64,000 bases of DNA from Phenylobacterium kunshanense (GCF_003254525.1 NZ_QFYS01000004.1:284570-348569), one strand, 5' to 3'; positions 1 to 9,228 are shown, numbered from the stretch's first letter. Program-made: numbers and translations. Notes: generated by a model not told the origin, from the sequence alone.

Positions 1-2344
1 TCACGTCGGCGATCATCCGGGCGAGCTGGTCCTGGCCATAGGGCTTGCGCAGCAGCGGCCAGGACGACTCCTCCGCGGCCGATAGCACCTCGCCCGTGTA
101 CCCGGACGACAGGATCACTGGCAGATCGGGACGTCGCGCAACGGCCTCGCGGGCGAGGTCCACGCCCGACAGCGCGCCGGGCATGATCAGGTCGGTCAGC
201 ATTAGGTCGAAGGGCTCTCCGGAGTCGAGGACCTCCAGCGCGGCCGCGGCGTGCCCGCAGAGCGTCACCTTGTGGCCGAGTTCACGCAGCATGGCTTCAG
301 CCAGCTCCGCCACCTGCGGGTCGTCCTCCACCAGCAGCACCTTTAGGGCCGGGCCGACGGCGGCGGTCGCGCCGGCCTCGGCCTCGGGCCGCGCAGCGGC
401 GTCGACCGGCGCCCGGGGCAGGTAGAGGCAGACGCGGGTTCCCTCGCCCCGCACCGAGTGGAGGGTGACCGCCCCGCCGCTCTGGTGGGCGAACCCGTAG
501 ACCTGCGAGAGGCCGAGGCCGGTGCCATGCCCCGCCGCCTTGGTCGTAAAGAAGGGTTCGAAGGCCCGGGCGATGGTGGCTTCGTCCATCCCCGCGCCCG
601 TGTCCTGGACGGCTACGGTGACATAGTCGCCTGCGTCCAGGGGGTCGATCTGCCGCGCGGCCAGGCGCACCGCCGCCGTCTCGATGCGGATGGCTCCACC
701 GGGGGGCGTCGCGTCCCGGGCGTTGACCACCAGGTTCATGACCGCCGCCTCGAACTGGCTCGGGTCGACGTTGGCCACGACGCCCGGCGCCTGCAGGTCC
801 AGACACAGGCTGGCGGTCTCGCCCACCGCGCGACGGAGCAGCGGCTCACCCTCCAGGAGCAGCGCGTCGACGGCCACCGGCTCGGGTTTCAGCGCCTGGC
901 GACGGGAGAAGGCCAGAAGTTGCTGGGTCAGCCGCTCGCCGCGCCGCGCCGCGCCGAGCGCCGCTTCGATCATGCGCTCGCGGCGAACCGCGTCGTCGGG
1001 CCGGCGCTGCATGAGGTCGAGCGCGCCGATCACCACGGTGAGGAGGTTGTTGAAGTCATGGGCCACACCGCCGGTCAGCCGGCCGACCGCTTCGAGTTTC
1101 TGCGCGCGCTGGAGCGCAGCCTCGGCCTCGTCCCGCTCGGCCAGCGCGGCGTCCACGCGCTCGGCCAGCAGATCGTTGATGCGGGTGAGGTCGCCCTGGA
1201 CCCGATGAGCCTCGGTGGTGTCATAGGCGACGCCGATATAGCCGTGCAGTTCTCCGTCAGGACCCAGCCGGGGCTTCGAGATGGTGCGCAGCCAGCGCCA
1301 CTCGCCGTCGGCCCGGCGGAACCTTGCCTCGACGGTGATCGATCCTCCCTCGGCGCCTTGGCGGGCGGCGTCGCGACGGAGGGGCTGGGCGTCCTCGGGA
1401 TGAACCTTCTCGAAGAGGCGGCCCGAGGTCGCCGTGGCGAAATCCACGCCGAGGAAATCGAGGTAGGTCTGATTGACGAACTCGCGTCGGTTATCTGGGC
1501 CCGAGATCCACATCATGATCGGCGCGCTGTCGGCCAGGGTGCGGAAGCGGTGCTCGCTTTCGCGCAGCAGGTCCTCGGCGCGGCGCTGCTCGGTGACGTC
1601 GTAGCCGACACCGACGAAGCCGGCGAACGCCCCGTCGGCCCCCCAGCGCGGCTGCGAGACCGATCGCACCCAGCGGTACTGCCCATCGTGGCGCAGGTAG
1701 CGCGCCTCCAGCGTGAAGAGGCTGCGCGAAGCTTCGCCCTCGGCCTGCTCCCGTAGAACGCGCGCGATGTCGTCGGGGTGCAGCACGTTGCGCCAGTCGA
1801 ACTCGATCGCGTCCTGGTAGCCCACGCCCAGGAAGTCGACATACGCGCGGTTCGCGAACTCCCGGCGGCCGTCCACCCGGGTCACCCACATCAGGATAGG
1901 CGCGCTGTCGGCCAGGGCGCGGAACCGGTCTTCGGTGGCGATGACGGTCTGCTGCGCCGCCGCCTCGGCCTCGGCGGCCTCGTCCAGGCGGACCAGCGCC
2001 TCGCGGAACCCTGCGGCCACCAGGACCGTGATAGCTCCCGAGAGGACGAAGAGGCCCAGCAGGGCGAGGGCGTCGCTGGGGATCGCGAAGGCGCTCGGGG
2101 AGATGAGGTGCAGGCCGACCGCCGCGGCCAGCGCAGCCCAGCCCCACCGGGCGCCGGCGGCGAGGGTCACCACGATCAGGGCCGGGAAGTAGGTGACGGA
2201 CAGGCCAAGTCCTCGGTCGAAACCCAGGACCAGCACGCGGACAGCGACGGCCGCGCCAAGGGCGACGACGCTGATCCCCAGGCTCGCCAGGATCCCGGGC
2301 GAGCGCCTCGGGATCAACCGCAGCGGCCATAGCGGCGGCGTCAT
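1..2344 (-). CDS. Hybrid sensor histidine kinase (membrane, PAS-PAS-HisKA-HATPase-REC), 3' end cut by window edge
   Basis: Read by hand from an ATG at 2344; the frame stays open to base 1, so about 781 residues are seen and the stop lies outside. Residues 15-115 hold about four hydrophobic segments with short loops, a membrane sensor-like part. Two PAS domains follow (about 140-255 and 265-380), both with the closing PAC motif ending in DVTE or DTTE. The HisKA phospho-acceptor is His429 in GGVAHDFNNLL. The ATPase domain has an N box (MNLVVNARDAT), DTGAGMD and GTGLGLSQVYGF. A receiver domain from about residue 665 has VEDD and the acceptor aspartate in LMLTDLIMPG. The protein should autophosphorylate and pass phosphate to its own receiver. 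The signal sensed is unknown, and no partner regulator is visible. Confidence 0.9.
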   Translation of the reverse strand, partial: MTPPLWPLRLIPRRSPGILASLGISVVALGAAVAVRVLVLGFDRGLGLSVTYFPALIVVTLAAGARWGWAALAAAVGLHLISPSAFAIPSDALALLGLFVLSGAITVLVAAGFREALVRLDEAAEAEAAAQQTVIATEDRFRALADSAPILMWVTRVDGRREFANRAYVDFLGVGYQDAIEFDWRNVLHPDDIARVLREQAEGEASRSLFTLEARYLRHDGQYRWVRSVSQPRWGADGAFAGFVGVGYDVTEQRRAEDLLRESEHRFRTLADSAPIMMWISGPDNRREFVNQTYLDFLGVDFATATSGRLFEKVHPEDAQPLRRDAARQGAEGGSITVEARFRRADGEWRWLRTISKPRLGPDGELHGYIGVAYDTTEAHRVQGDLTRINDLLAERVDAALAERDEAEAALQRAQKLEAVGRLTGGVAHDFNNLLTVVIGALDLMQRRPDDAVRRERMIEAALGAARRGERLTQQLLAFSRRQALKPEPVAVDALLLEGEPLLRRAVGETASLCLDLQAPGVVANVDPSQFEAAVMNLVVNARDATPPGGAIRIETAAVRLAARQIDPLDAGDYVTVAVQDTGAGMDEATIARAFEPFFTTKAAGHGTGLGLSQVYGFAHQSGGAVTLHSVRGEGTRVCLYLPRAPVDAAARPEAEAGATAAVGPALKVLLVEDDPQVAELAEAMLRELGHKVTLCGHAAAALEVLDSGEPFDLMLTDLIMPGALSGVDLAREAVARRPDLPVILSSGYTGEVLSAAEESSWPLLRKPYGQDQLARMIADV

Positions 2345-2486
2345 TGGATAATCAGGCCCCCTTCAAGCCCTTCAGCATGGGCCGGGGCCATTAGGGTTGC
2401 AACCATCAGCCGTTGACCCGCCCGCGTCGTGACGCTTGCACGAATTTTGCCTGTCACGAGTCCAAATATCGCCGGTTTGGGCCTAT

Positions 2487-3710
2487 ATGCGACGCCTTGG
2501 ACGCACCGTGGGGAAGACCCTGAAGACATTCTCGCGCCATCCCCTCCGTGCTTCGCGGGTGAAGATCGGGGCCGCCCTGGCTCTGACGGTGCTGGCCGCC
2601 GGGCCTGCCTGTGCGCCCGCCGATGGCGGGTTGAGCCAGGCGGAGACGGTGCGCCTCGTATCGCGGGACCTGTCGGACGGCGCTCTGCTGAGACTGGCGT
2701 CCGGCATGGATCCGGCCATGCGGGCTCTGGCGCTGCGGCACGATCCGGGTTCGCGGGCGCCGGACTTCTGGGCCCGTCCCAAGGGCTGGGGCAGCCTCGA
2801 CCTCGATCAGGCGCCGTCGCTGGGGTTCGCCACGGCGGACGGGCAGACGGCGGAGGAGCTGAACGCCCTGCGCCCATTCGCGGAGCTGCCGATCCGGCCG
2901 ATGAAGCCCTTCGTGCTCAAGGCTTCGGGCGAGGATCGGGCGCGGGCGGTCGAGTGCCTGGCGCAGGCCGTCTATTACGAAGCGGCGCGGGAACCCCAGG
3001 TCGGCCAGGAAGCGGTCGCCCAGGTCGTGCTGAATCGGATGCGGCATCCGGCGTATCCAAAGACGGTCTGCGGCGTGGTCTATCAAGGCTCGGCCCGCGC
3101 CACCGGTTGCCAGTTCACCTTCACCTGCGACGGCTCCCTGGCCTATGCGCCGGTTCCGGCGCTGTGGAAGCGGGCGCGCGCCGTCGCGGAGCGGGCGCTG
3201 AACGGCCATGTCGACAAGACGGTGGGGTCGGCGACGCACTATCACGCACAGTACGTGGCGCCATACTGGGCTCCGACGCTGGTCAAGATGGCCCAGGTGG
3301 GTCAGCACATCTTCTACCGCTGGACGGGGCCGTGGGGCGAGCCGCCCGCCTTCACAGGCCGCTATGCCGGGGGCGAGGCCTATCTGTCGCCGGCGATCCT
3401 GGGCGGCATCGACGGACGGACGCAGGGCGGGCTCTTCTCGCCCGAGACGCAGGGCGTGCCCGGCGAGCGGAAGATCACCCTGGCCGTGGCGGGGGAGGTG
3501 CGGACCTACACGGTCTCGGACCCCACGGCGCCGGGCGGCGACCGCACCCGCGTGCGCGGGACTCTGCTGTCGACGCGCCGCCCTCCGACCCCCGACGAGG
3601 TGCGGCGGATCAACCAGAGCCTGGAGGCGCTCGAGCGCGACATGGACGCGAAGTCCGCGACCGCCGCCGGTGCGCCTGCGGCCGCCACGATCGCCCAGCC
3701 GGGCAGCTAA
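2487..3710 (+). CDS. Cell wall hydrolase, SleB/CwlJ-like (Hydrolase_2)
   Basis: A 407-residue protein with an N-terminal basic stretch and one hydrophobic segment at about residues 26-43, so it is probably exported or membrane-anchored. Residues 150-270 match the SleB/CwlJ hydrolase fold: ECLAQAVYYEAARE with Glu165 as likely catalytic acid, then QVVLNRMRHPAYP, VCGVVYQGS, CQFTFTCDG and THYHAQYV. Such enzymes act as lytic transglycosylases or amidases on peptidoglycan; in alphaproteobacteria they serve wall remodelling rather than spore germination. I chose the ATG at 2487 because the signal-like segment follows it directly; an upstream in-frame ATG at 2436 would add 17 uncharged residues. It converges with the small gene at 3714, with only 3 bases between the stops. 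Confidence 0.85.
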   Translation: MRRLGRTVGKTLKTFSRHPLRASRVKIGAALALTVLAAGPACAPADGGLSQAETVRLVSRDLSDGALLRLASGMDPAMRALALRHDPGSRAPDFWARPKGWGSLDLDQAPSLGFATADGQTAEELNALRPFAELPIRPMKPFVLKASGEDRARAVECLAQAVYYEAAREPQVGQEAVAQVVLNRMRHPAYPKTVCGVVYQGSARATGCQFTFTCDGSLAYAPVPALWKRARAVAERALNGHVDKTVGSATHYHAQYVAPYWAPTLVKMAQVGQHIFYRWTGPWGEPPAFTGRYAGGEAYLSPAILGGIDGRTQGGLFSPETQGVPGERKITLAVAGEVRTYTVSDPTAPGGDRTRVRGTLLSTRRPPTPDEVRRINQSLEALERDMDAKSATAAGAPAAATIAQPGS

Positions 3711-3713
3711 GCC

Positions 3714-4037
3714 TCAGCGAAAGGCGAAGCTGAGCCGGGCGCCGACGAAGCGGCCGGTGGGATCGTAGCCATGGGCGGCCGCCGAGCCGCTCCTCTCCGC
3801 GCCCGGCTTCAAGCCGCACATGAAGCCAAAGGAACTCGTCACGTCGTCGTCGAGCCGGCGATCGATGGCCGTGCGCGCGACCCCGGGTATCCGCGGGGGC
3901 GGCGCGTGGGCGTAGGCCGGCACGAAATCGGTGGCGGGCCTGGCAAGTCGCACGACCGGAGCCGGCTCAGGTTTCGGCGCGATGACCGGCTGAATGGGAA
4001 CGGCGACAAGCGCTGAAAGAAGGAAAGCGGCCTGCAT
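3714..4037 (-). CDS. Small exported protein of unknown function
   Basis: A 107-residue protein starting with a plausible signal peptide (MQAAFLLSALVAVPIQPVIA) and continuing with a proline-rich stretch and an acidic/basic mix. The C-terminal part ends in RFVGARLSFAFR; alternating aromatic residues and a final aromatic-basic pair resemble the last strand of outer membrane proteins, but this is too short to call. I recognise no family. It converges with the wall hydrolase and lies 37 bases downstream of the acetyltransferase, so it may be cotranscribed with that gene. Confidence 0.6.
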   Translation of the reverse strand: MQAAFLLSALVAVPIQPVIAPKPEPAPVVRLARPATDFVPAYAHAPPPRIPGVARTAIDRRLDDDVTSSFGFMCGLKPGAERSGSAAAHGYDPTGRFVGARLSFAFR

Positions 4038-4074
4038 CCTGGCACTACATCACGACGCGGAGGCAGTGGCGAGC

Positions 4075-4560
4075 CTAGCCTGAGAAGGCGTCCGGATAGG
4101 CCACGTGCATGGGCGCGTCGAAGGCTCCCGGCTCCAGCGCAAGGCCCATGAAGCTCGGACTCCCACTGTAGGGCGCCCTTACGTGCGCCGTCGTCTCCGC
4201 CGCGAACCCGAAGCGCGGATAGTAGGCCGGGTGGCCCAGTACGAGGACGCCATGGGCTCCAAATTCGCGCGCCTGCTCGAGGCCCCGCCGCACGAGATCC
4301 GAGCCGACGCCCCCGCGCTGCAGGCCCGGGCGCACGGCCAGCGGAGCCAGGGCGGCGAACAGTTCGGCCCGGTCGACCCACAGGCGGCTGAACAGGACGT
4401 GGCCGGTCACCGCGCCGGCCTCCTCGGCCACCAGCTCGAAGAGGACGTCGCCGGCGTCACGTAGCCGTTCCACCAGCCGCGCCTCGTCCGCTTGCCCGAA
4501 CGCCGCCTCGACCACGTCGGCGATGGCGGGTCGGTCGAGGGCGCGGGCAAAGCGGATCAT
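4075..4560 (-). CDS. GNAT family N-acetyltransferase (YhbS-like)
   Basis: A 161-residue acetyltransferase beginning MIRFARALDRPAIADVV. The acetyl-CoA binding region is seen in LAPLAVRPGLQRGGVGSDLV (the Q/RxxGxG/A signature), followed by GVLVLGHPAYYPRFGF, which is typical of the YhbS subgroup (predicted acetyltransferases acting on small molecules or proteins). The substrate cannot be inferred. It lies 7 bases downstream of trxB on the same strand and is probably translated from the trxB transcript. Confidence 0.88.
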   Translation of the reverse strand: MIRFARALDRPAIADVVEAAFGQADEARLVERLRDAGDVLFELVAEEAGAVTGHVLFSRLWVDRAELFAALAPLAVRPGLQRGGVGSDLVRRGLEQAREFGAHGVLVLGHPAYYPRFGFAAETTAHVRAPYSGSPSFMGLALEPGAFDAPMHVAYPDAFSG

Positions 4561-4567
4561 GGCCGTC

Positions 4568-5581
4568 CTACCAGGCCCCGATCTTCTGGGCTTCGCCGTG
4601 GCTGATCGGCTGGTGGGCTTTCTTGTGATCCTCTTCGGCCAGGAACCGGACGGCCTCGAGCGCGGCCATGCAGCCCATGCCGGCGGCGGTGACCGCCTGG
4701 CGATAGACGTCGTCCGTGACGTCGCCGGCGGCATAGACACCGGGGATCGCCGTGGAGGCAGTCCCGGGCTTCACCTTCAGATAGCCGGACGCGTCCGTCT
4801 CAAGCTGTCCCTGGAAGAGCTGGCTGGCCGGGGCGTGGCCGATGGCGATGAACACGCCGTCCGCCTGGACCACCTGGGTGGAGCCGGTCTTCACGTTTTT
4901 CAGGCGCACGCCCGTGACGCCCATCGGTTCGGTGTCGCCCAGGACCTCATCGATGGCGTGGTCCCAGATCACCTCGACCTTCGGATGGTTGAACAGGCGT
5001 TCCTGCAGGATCCGCTCTGCGCGGAACTCGTCGCGGCGGTGCACGACCGTCACCTTGGCGGCGAAATTGGTGAGGAACAGGGCCTCCTCCACCGCGGTGT
5101 TGCCACCGCCGACCACCACCACGTTCTTGCCGCGGTAGAAGAAGCCGTCGCAGGTCGCGCAGGCCGAGACGCCGAAGCCCTGGAACTTCTGCTCGGTCTC
5201 CAGGCCCAGCCACTTGGCCTGGGCGCCCGTAGCGATGATCAGGGTCTCGGCCAGCCAGACCTGGCCGCTGTCGGTCTCCAGCCGGAAGGGGCGCTGGGAC
5301 AGGTCGGCCTTCGTCACGATGTCGCTGACGATCTCGGTCCCCACGTGGGCGGCCTGGGCCTGCATCTGCTCCATCAGCCAGGGGCCCTGAATCACGTCGG
5401 CGAAGCCCGGATAGTTCTCCACATCGGTGGTGATGGTGAGTTGGCCCCCGGGCTGGATGCCCTGGATCAGCACGGGCTTCAGCAGTGCGCGCGCGGCGTA
5501 GATGGCGGCCGTGTAGCCGGCGGGGCCGGCGCCCACGATCAGGCAGCGGACGGAGCGGGGTTCGGGTCGAGCTTCGGACAT
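4568..5581 (-). CDS. trxB: Thioredoxin-disulfide reductase
   Basis: A 337-residue flavoprotein of normal length for bacterial TrxB. It has an FAD-binding GAGPAGYTAAIYAARA near the N terminus, the redox-active CATC at Cys141-Cys144 (SACATCDGFF), a central NADPH-binding VVVGGGNTAVEEALFL with the arginine-bearing VVHRRDEFRA, and a C-terminal FAD motif GVYAAGDVTD. It transfers electrons from NADPH to thioredoxin in the cytoplasm. The acetyltransferase gene follows 7 bases downstream. Nothing is missing and the assignment is firm. Confidence 0.97.
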   Translation of the reverse strand: MSEARPEPRSVRCLIVGAGPAGYTAAIYAARALLKPVLIQGIQPGGQLTITTDVENYPGFADVIQGPWLMEQMQAQAAHVGTEIVSDIVTKADLSQRPFRLETDSGQVWLAETLIIATGAQAKWLGLETEQKFQGFGVSACATCDGFFYRGKNVVVVGGGNTAVEEALFLTNFAAKVTVVHRRDEFRAERILQERLFNHPKVEVIWDHAIDEVLGDTEPMGVTGVRLKNVKTGSTQVVQADGVFIAIGHAPASQLFQGQLETDASGYLKVKPGTASTAIPGVYAAGDVTDDVYRQAVTAAGMGCMAALEAVRFLAEEDHKKAHQPISHGEAQKIGAW

Positions 5582-5655
5582 GCCTGCAATGTAGTGACGA
5601 TTCCGAGCCTGTGCGACGGCCGAACGAATCCGGCTTCACGGCGGCGCGATTTATA

Positions 5656-5668
5656 TTATCGTTGATAA
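5656..5668. promoter_or_regulatory. Palindromic operator TTATC-GTT-GATAA upstream of the monooxygenase
   Basis: A perfect 5-bp inverted repeat with a 3-bp spacer. The identical 13 bases occur at 16740-16752, directly in front of an SDR gene, and a degenerate version is at 45725. That two unlinked catabolic-type genes share it suggests a common dimeric repressor, perhaps of the TetR type; this is an inference. No matching regulator gene can be named in the window. Confidence 0.5.
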
Positions 5669-5674
5669 CCTATC

Positions 5675-5688
5675 TTGATCTCGATCAA
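5675..5688. promoter_or_regulatory. FNR/FixK-type box (TTGAT-CTCG-ATCAA)
   Basis: The sequence matches the FNR/FixK consensus TTGAY-N4-RTCAA exactly on both half-sites. It lies about 60 bases before the chosen GTG start of the monooxygenase. A class II position (centred near -41) would place transcription start near 5723, upstream of 5748. It suggests control by oxygen limitation, which is odd but informative for an oxygen-consuming enzyme. Confidence 0.5.
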
Positions 5689-5747
5689 GGTGGCGGCGCG
5701 CGCGGTCTCGACACTGCGCGCCCAACGACATGAACCGGGAGGTGGAT

Positions 5748-7274
5748 GTGACGACTGCGACGAACGTGGCGCCAAGGGCGTCCGCGACGACTGAACATTT
5801 CGACGTGCTGATCGTCGGCGCCGGCATTTCCGGCATCGGGGGCGCCTACCATCTGGCGCAGCAATGCCCGGGCAAGAGCTTCGTCGTCCTGGAGACGCTG
5901 GAGAGCTTCGGCGGCACCTGGCTGACGCACAAGTATCCCGGCATCCGGTCCGACAGCGACCTCTACACCTTCGGCTATCGGTTCAAGCCGTGGGTCGGCC
6001 CGCCGATCGCGACGGCGGACGAGATCCTCAAGTACATGGGCGAGGTGATCGAGGAGAACGACCTCGACCAGCACATCCGCTATCGCCACCGCATCACGAC
6101 CGCGACCTGGTCGAGCCGCGACAATCTCTGGACCATCGAGGCCGAGCGGCTCGACACGGGAGAATCCGTGGCCTTCACCGCGAACTTCCTGTGGATGTGC
6201 CAGGGCTACTATCGCCAGTCCGAAGGCTACACGCCCGAGTGGGCGGGCATGAAGGACTTCAAGGGCCGGATCGTCCATCCGCAGACCTGGCCGCAGGACC
6301 TGTCGCTGAAGGACAAGAAGGTCGTCATCATCGGGTCCGGCGCCACCGCGGCGACTCTCCTGCCGAACATTGCGGACGACTGTGGGCACGTCACCCTGCT
6401 GCAGCGCTCGCCGACCTATTTCATCCCGGGCCGCAACGCCAACGAACTGGCCGACATCCTGCGCGAGCTCAAGATCGACGAGACGTGGATTCACGAGATC
6501 GTCCGCCGCAAGCTGCTGCACGATCAGGACCAGTTCACCCGCCGCGCGTTCGAAGAGTCGGAGACGGTGAAACAGGAACTGCTCGCCGGCGTCTCGGCCT
6601 TCGTCGGCCCGGAAGTGACCGCCAAGCACTTCACGCCGAGCTATCGCCCCTGGCGCCAGCGGATCGCCTTCGTCCCCGACGGCGACATCTTCCAGGCGGT
6701 CAATCAGGGCAAGGCGTCGGTCGTCACCGACGAGATCGAGCGGTTCGTCGAAGGCGGCATCCAGCTCAAGTCGGGTGAGCTGCTCGAGGCCGACGTGGTC
6801 ATCACCGCCACGGGCTTCAACCTGAACGTCCTGGGCGACATCAACTTCGTCGTCGACGGCAAGCCGCTGAACTTCGCCGACACGGTCACCTACCGGGGCA
6901 TGATGTTCACCGGCGTGCCCAACATGGTCTGGGTGTTCGGCTACTTCCGCGCCAGCTGGACCCTGCGGGCGGACCTGATCGCCGACTTCGTCTGCCGGCT
7001 GCTGAACCATATGGACGCGAAGGGCGTGAAGAAGGTCTCGGTCGCGCTGCGGCCGGAAGACAAGGACATGCCGCTCTCCACCTGGATCGATCCGGAGAAC
7101 TTCAACCCCGGCTATCTGATGCGCGGCATGCACCTCCTGCCCAGGCGTGGCGACAAGCCCGAGTGGCAGCACAGCCAGGACTACTGGCGTGAGAAGGACG
7201 AACTCCCGCTCATCGACCTCGACGACGCGGCCTTCGTCTACGCGGGCGGCCCGGCGGCGTCCAAGGCGGCCTGA
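5748..7274 (+). CDS. Flavin-dependent Baeyer-Villiger-type monooxygenase
   Basis: A 508-residue flavoprotein. It has an N-terminal FAD site (DVLIVGAGISGIGGAY), the type I Baeyer-Villiger fingerprint F-x-G-x3-H-x3-W-P seen as FKGRIVHPQTWP, and an NADPH-binding VVIIGSGATAAT just after it. Such enzymes insert oxygen next to a ketone to give an ester or lactone using NADPH and O2. I chose GTG 5748 because GGGAGG at 5737-5742 is well placed for it; ATG 5730 lacks any ribosome site and would place that site inside the gene. Upstream are a palindrome shared with an SDR gene and an FNR-type box. Its 3' end overlaps the converging WbqC-like gene by 37 bases. The substrate ketone is unknown; related proteins act on cyclic ketones, terpenoids or steroids. 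Confidence 0.88.
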   Translation: MTTATNVAPRASATTEHFDVLIVGAGISGIGGAYHLAQQCPGKSFVVLETLESFGGTWLTHKYPGIRSDSDLYTFGYRFKPWVGPPIATADEILKYMGEVIEENDLDQHIRYRHRITTATWSSRDNLWTIEAERLDTGESVAFTANFLWMCQGYYRQSEGYTPEWAGMKDFKGRIVHPQTWPQDLSLKDKKVVIIGSGATAATLLPNIADDCGHVTLLQRSPTYFIPGRNANELADILRELKIDETWIHEIVRRKLLHDQDQFTRRAFEESETVKQELLAGVSAFVGPEVTAKHFTPSYRPWRQRIAFVPDGDIFQAVNQGKASVVTDEIERFVEGGIQLKSGELLEADVVITATGFNLNVLGDINFVVDGKPLNFADTVTYRGMMFTGVPNMVWVFGYFRASWTLRADLIADFVCRLLNHMDAKGVKKVSVALRPEDKDMPLSTWIDPENFNPGYLMRGMHLLPRRGDKPEWQHSQDYWREKDELPLIDLDDAAFVYAGGPAASKAA

Positions 7275-7984
7275 GCCATCATTCGCTCGATGAGGTCGTG
7301 GGTCCCGGCAAAGCCGAGATTCATGACCGCATCGAGGAAGGCCATGTACGGGGTGAACGGCGTCCGCCCCTGAGGGTAGGGGATCTCCACGAACCCCTGG
7401 AAGCGGACCGGAACGGCGGCGGCGGCGAACACGCCATCGTCTTCCATGTAGTCCTGCGAGCCCATCGGCGAGAGGTATTCGTCGGCCGCGACGGCGCGGC
7501 AGATCGCCAGCAGGTGGTCCGACCGCTGACCCGAGGTGGCCAGCGCGCTGGCCCGCACGAACTGGGTCTGTAAGCCGAGACGTTCGGCGGCCGCCTCGAT
7601 CAAACCGCAGTTGAGATCGGCCAGCCGCGTGGCGGGGGCGCCAAGCTGCGCCTCGAGAAAATCCATGCCCTCCTGAAAGTACGGCCGCTTCGCATAGGCG
7701 TGGCGGGCCGAGGCCAGGTGCTTCTCGCGCCAGGGCTCGGCGTCGGAGATGACGATGTCGCTGATCGGCGCGTCTCGCTCGGCCTTCGCGACCGGCACGG
7801 TCAGCATCACCTCGCCGGCGGCGCCGAGGATGCGGTTGCGCTGCTGCCAGGATCGGCGCGCGAACTGGACGTCGTCCAGGAAGACGAAGACGTCGCTGGC
7901 GGCGATCAGGTGGAAATAGCCGAGATAGGGCAGGTAGGTCGGCTGCATGATCGCCGCGATCCGGCGCGGGCCGGGGGCGCTCAT
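7238..7984 (-). CDS. WbqC-like family protein
   Basis: A 248-residue protein with the WbqC family signature: IAAIMQPTYLPYLGYFHLIA, then VFLDDVQFARRSWQQRNRI and later DYMEDDGVFAAA. The family is found in O-antigen and flagellin sugar gene clusters and is proposed to modify amino sugars, but its reaction is not firmly known. It is the last gene of a four-gene operon; its ATG overlaps the stop of the preceding FAD protein by four bases (ATGA at 7981-7984). It converges on and overlaps the monooxygenase gene. Confidence 0.85.
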   Translation of the reverse strand: MSAPGPRRIAAIMQPTYLPYLGYFHLIAASDVFVFLDDVQFARRSWQQRNRILGAAGEVMLTVPVAKAERDAPISDIVISDAEPWREKHLASARHAYAKRPYFQEGMDFLEAQLGAPATRLADLNCGLIEAAAERLGLQTQFVRASALATSGQRSDHLLAICRAVAADEYLSPMGSQDYMEDDGVFAAAAVPVRFQGFVEIPYPQGRTPFTPYMAFLDAVMNLGFAGTHDLIERMMAQAALDAAGPPA

Positions 7985-9228
7985 GCGGCGGCGACCTGCT
8001 CCGTCGCCAGGCCCAGCGCGGCGGCGAGGCGTGCGTTAACCAGGGCGAATTTCTCGGCCTTGGCGTAGGGCTCCCAGGCCGCCGGGACGAAGGCGGAACC
8101 GAACCTGTCAGCCAGCGCCGCGCGGAGCTGGGTGAGCCGCTGCATGGCGTCGATCGAATGGTAGATCCAGCGCGGCTTGATCGAGGTGGCGAGCATCTGG
8201 CCCAGCTGCAGCTCACCTTCGAACCCGGCAAGCAATCGCGAGATCTCCGCCCTGAGATCGGCGTCGCCGGCCTCAGCCACGCACTCGGCCGTGATCAGCG
8301 TCTGGCCGGCGCTCTCGTAGACGTAGATCCGGAAACAGGCGCCCTCGGCGGTGAAGTTCTGGACGTAGAACGGGCAGGCGCCGCTCCACCGCGCGGCGAA
8401 GGTGTAGGTGGCGAAGCTCTTGGGCAGCAGCTTGGGCGTCGGCACGCCCATGGCCTTGAACAGCGGGGTCGGATTGCCCGCCCAGACAAGGACCTCGTCA
8501 TCCGACATGGCCGCCAGGGCCTGGCGCGGCGGTACGAGGCTTTCAGGGTGGATCGACACGCCGAGCGCCGCGAGGCGCTGTTCGCAGTTGCGCAGCATGG
8601 CGGGAAAGCCGCCCTCGGGGAGGCTGCAGACGAGATTGGCCGTGCGGCCCCACTGCCGGCGCGGGATGGCCAGGAGTTCGTTGGTCAGCGGGTCGTTGTG
8701 CTTCGCCTCGGCGAGGGCCGCGAAATCGACGCCTAGGGGCACGACGCGGTTGATCGCCATGGGGATCGCCGCGTCGCCGTGGGCTTCTTCGAGATCGAAG
8801 CCCAGGTGCCAGCGCGCATAGCGCATCAGGGGCCAGGCGATCTCGGAAGGGTAGGCGGCGATGCGATCGGCCAGGCTGTCGCCTGCCGGCGGCGTCACCT
8901 GGAAGCTGTCGGCCGGCAGCGCGGGGCCACCGAAGTCCTCTGTGTAGACGAGACCGTCTTCCCCAGGGCTGACCGATCCGAAGCGGTTCTCGAACTCCAC
9001 GAAGCGCTGGCCTTGGGTCTCCAGAAGGCGGCGCAGCGGATCGTCGGCGCCGCCGAAGTAGATGCAGCCCTCCCGGATCTCCAGGCCGTTCCGTTCGTCC
9101 GAGAGCGAGATGCCGCCAAGTCGGTCGAAGCGTTCGTGGATCGAGATCCGCCGCGCGCCCAGGCGATGGGCTTCGAACGCCGCGAGGATGCCCGTCAGGC
9201 CGCCGCCGATGATCTTCACGCTCTTCAT
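7981..9228 (-). CDS. FAD/NAD(P)-binding oxidoreductase in a surface-sugar operon
   Basis: A 415-residue protein starting MKSVKIIGGGLTGILAAFEA, a dinucleotide-binding GxGxxG site, followed by ERFDRLGGISLSD, the second FAD contact typical of the amine oxidase/protoporphyrinogen oxidase fold. The C-terminal half shows no motif I can place. It sits between a methyltransferase and a WbqC-like gene, with ATGA overlaps at both ends (9225-9228 and 7981-7984), so it is surely cotranslated with them. The likely role is oxidising or rearranging a sugar or a lipid-linked intermediate. The methionine at 9228 begins exactly at the flavin fold; longer reads upstream would only translate the methyltransferase in another frame. 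Confidence 0.75.
   Translation of the reverse strand: MKSVKIIGGGLTGILAAFEAHRLGARRISIHERFDRLGGISLSDERNGLEIREGCIYFGGADDPLRRLLETQGQRFVEFENRFGSVSPGEDGLVYTEDFGGPALPADSFQVTPPAGDSLADRIAAYPSEIAWPLMRYARWHLGFDLEEAHGDAAIPMAINRVVPLGVDFAALAEAKHNDPLTNELLAIPRRQWGRTANLVCSLPEGGFPAMLRNCEQRLAALGVSIHPESLVPPRQALAAMSDDEVLVWAGNPTPLFKAMGVPTPKLLPKSFATYTFAARWSGACPFYVQNFTAEGACFRIYVYESAGQTLITAECVAEAGDADLRAEISRLLAGFEGELQLGQMLATSIKPRWIYHSIDAMQRLTQLRAALADRFGSAFVPAAWEPYAKAEKFALVNARLAAALGLATEQVAAA

Noticed and set aside
458..1756. A 432-codon plus-strand frame in the left-edge kinase
   Set aside because: The minus strand reads through the full kinase domains; the plus strand is its shadow.
5685..8231. An 848-codon minus-strand frame opposite the monooxygenase
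   Set aside because: The plus-strand flavoprotein has all expected motifs; the reverse frame has none.
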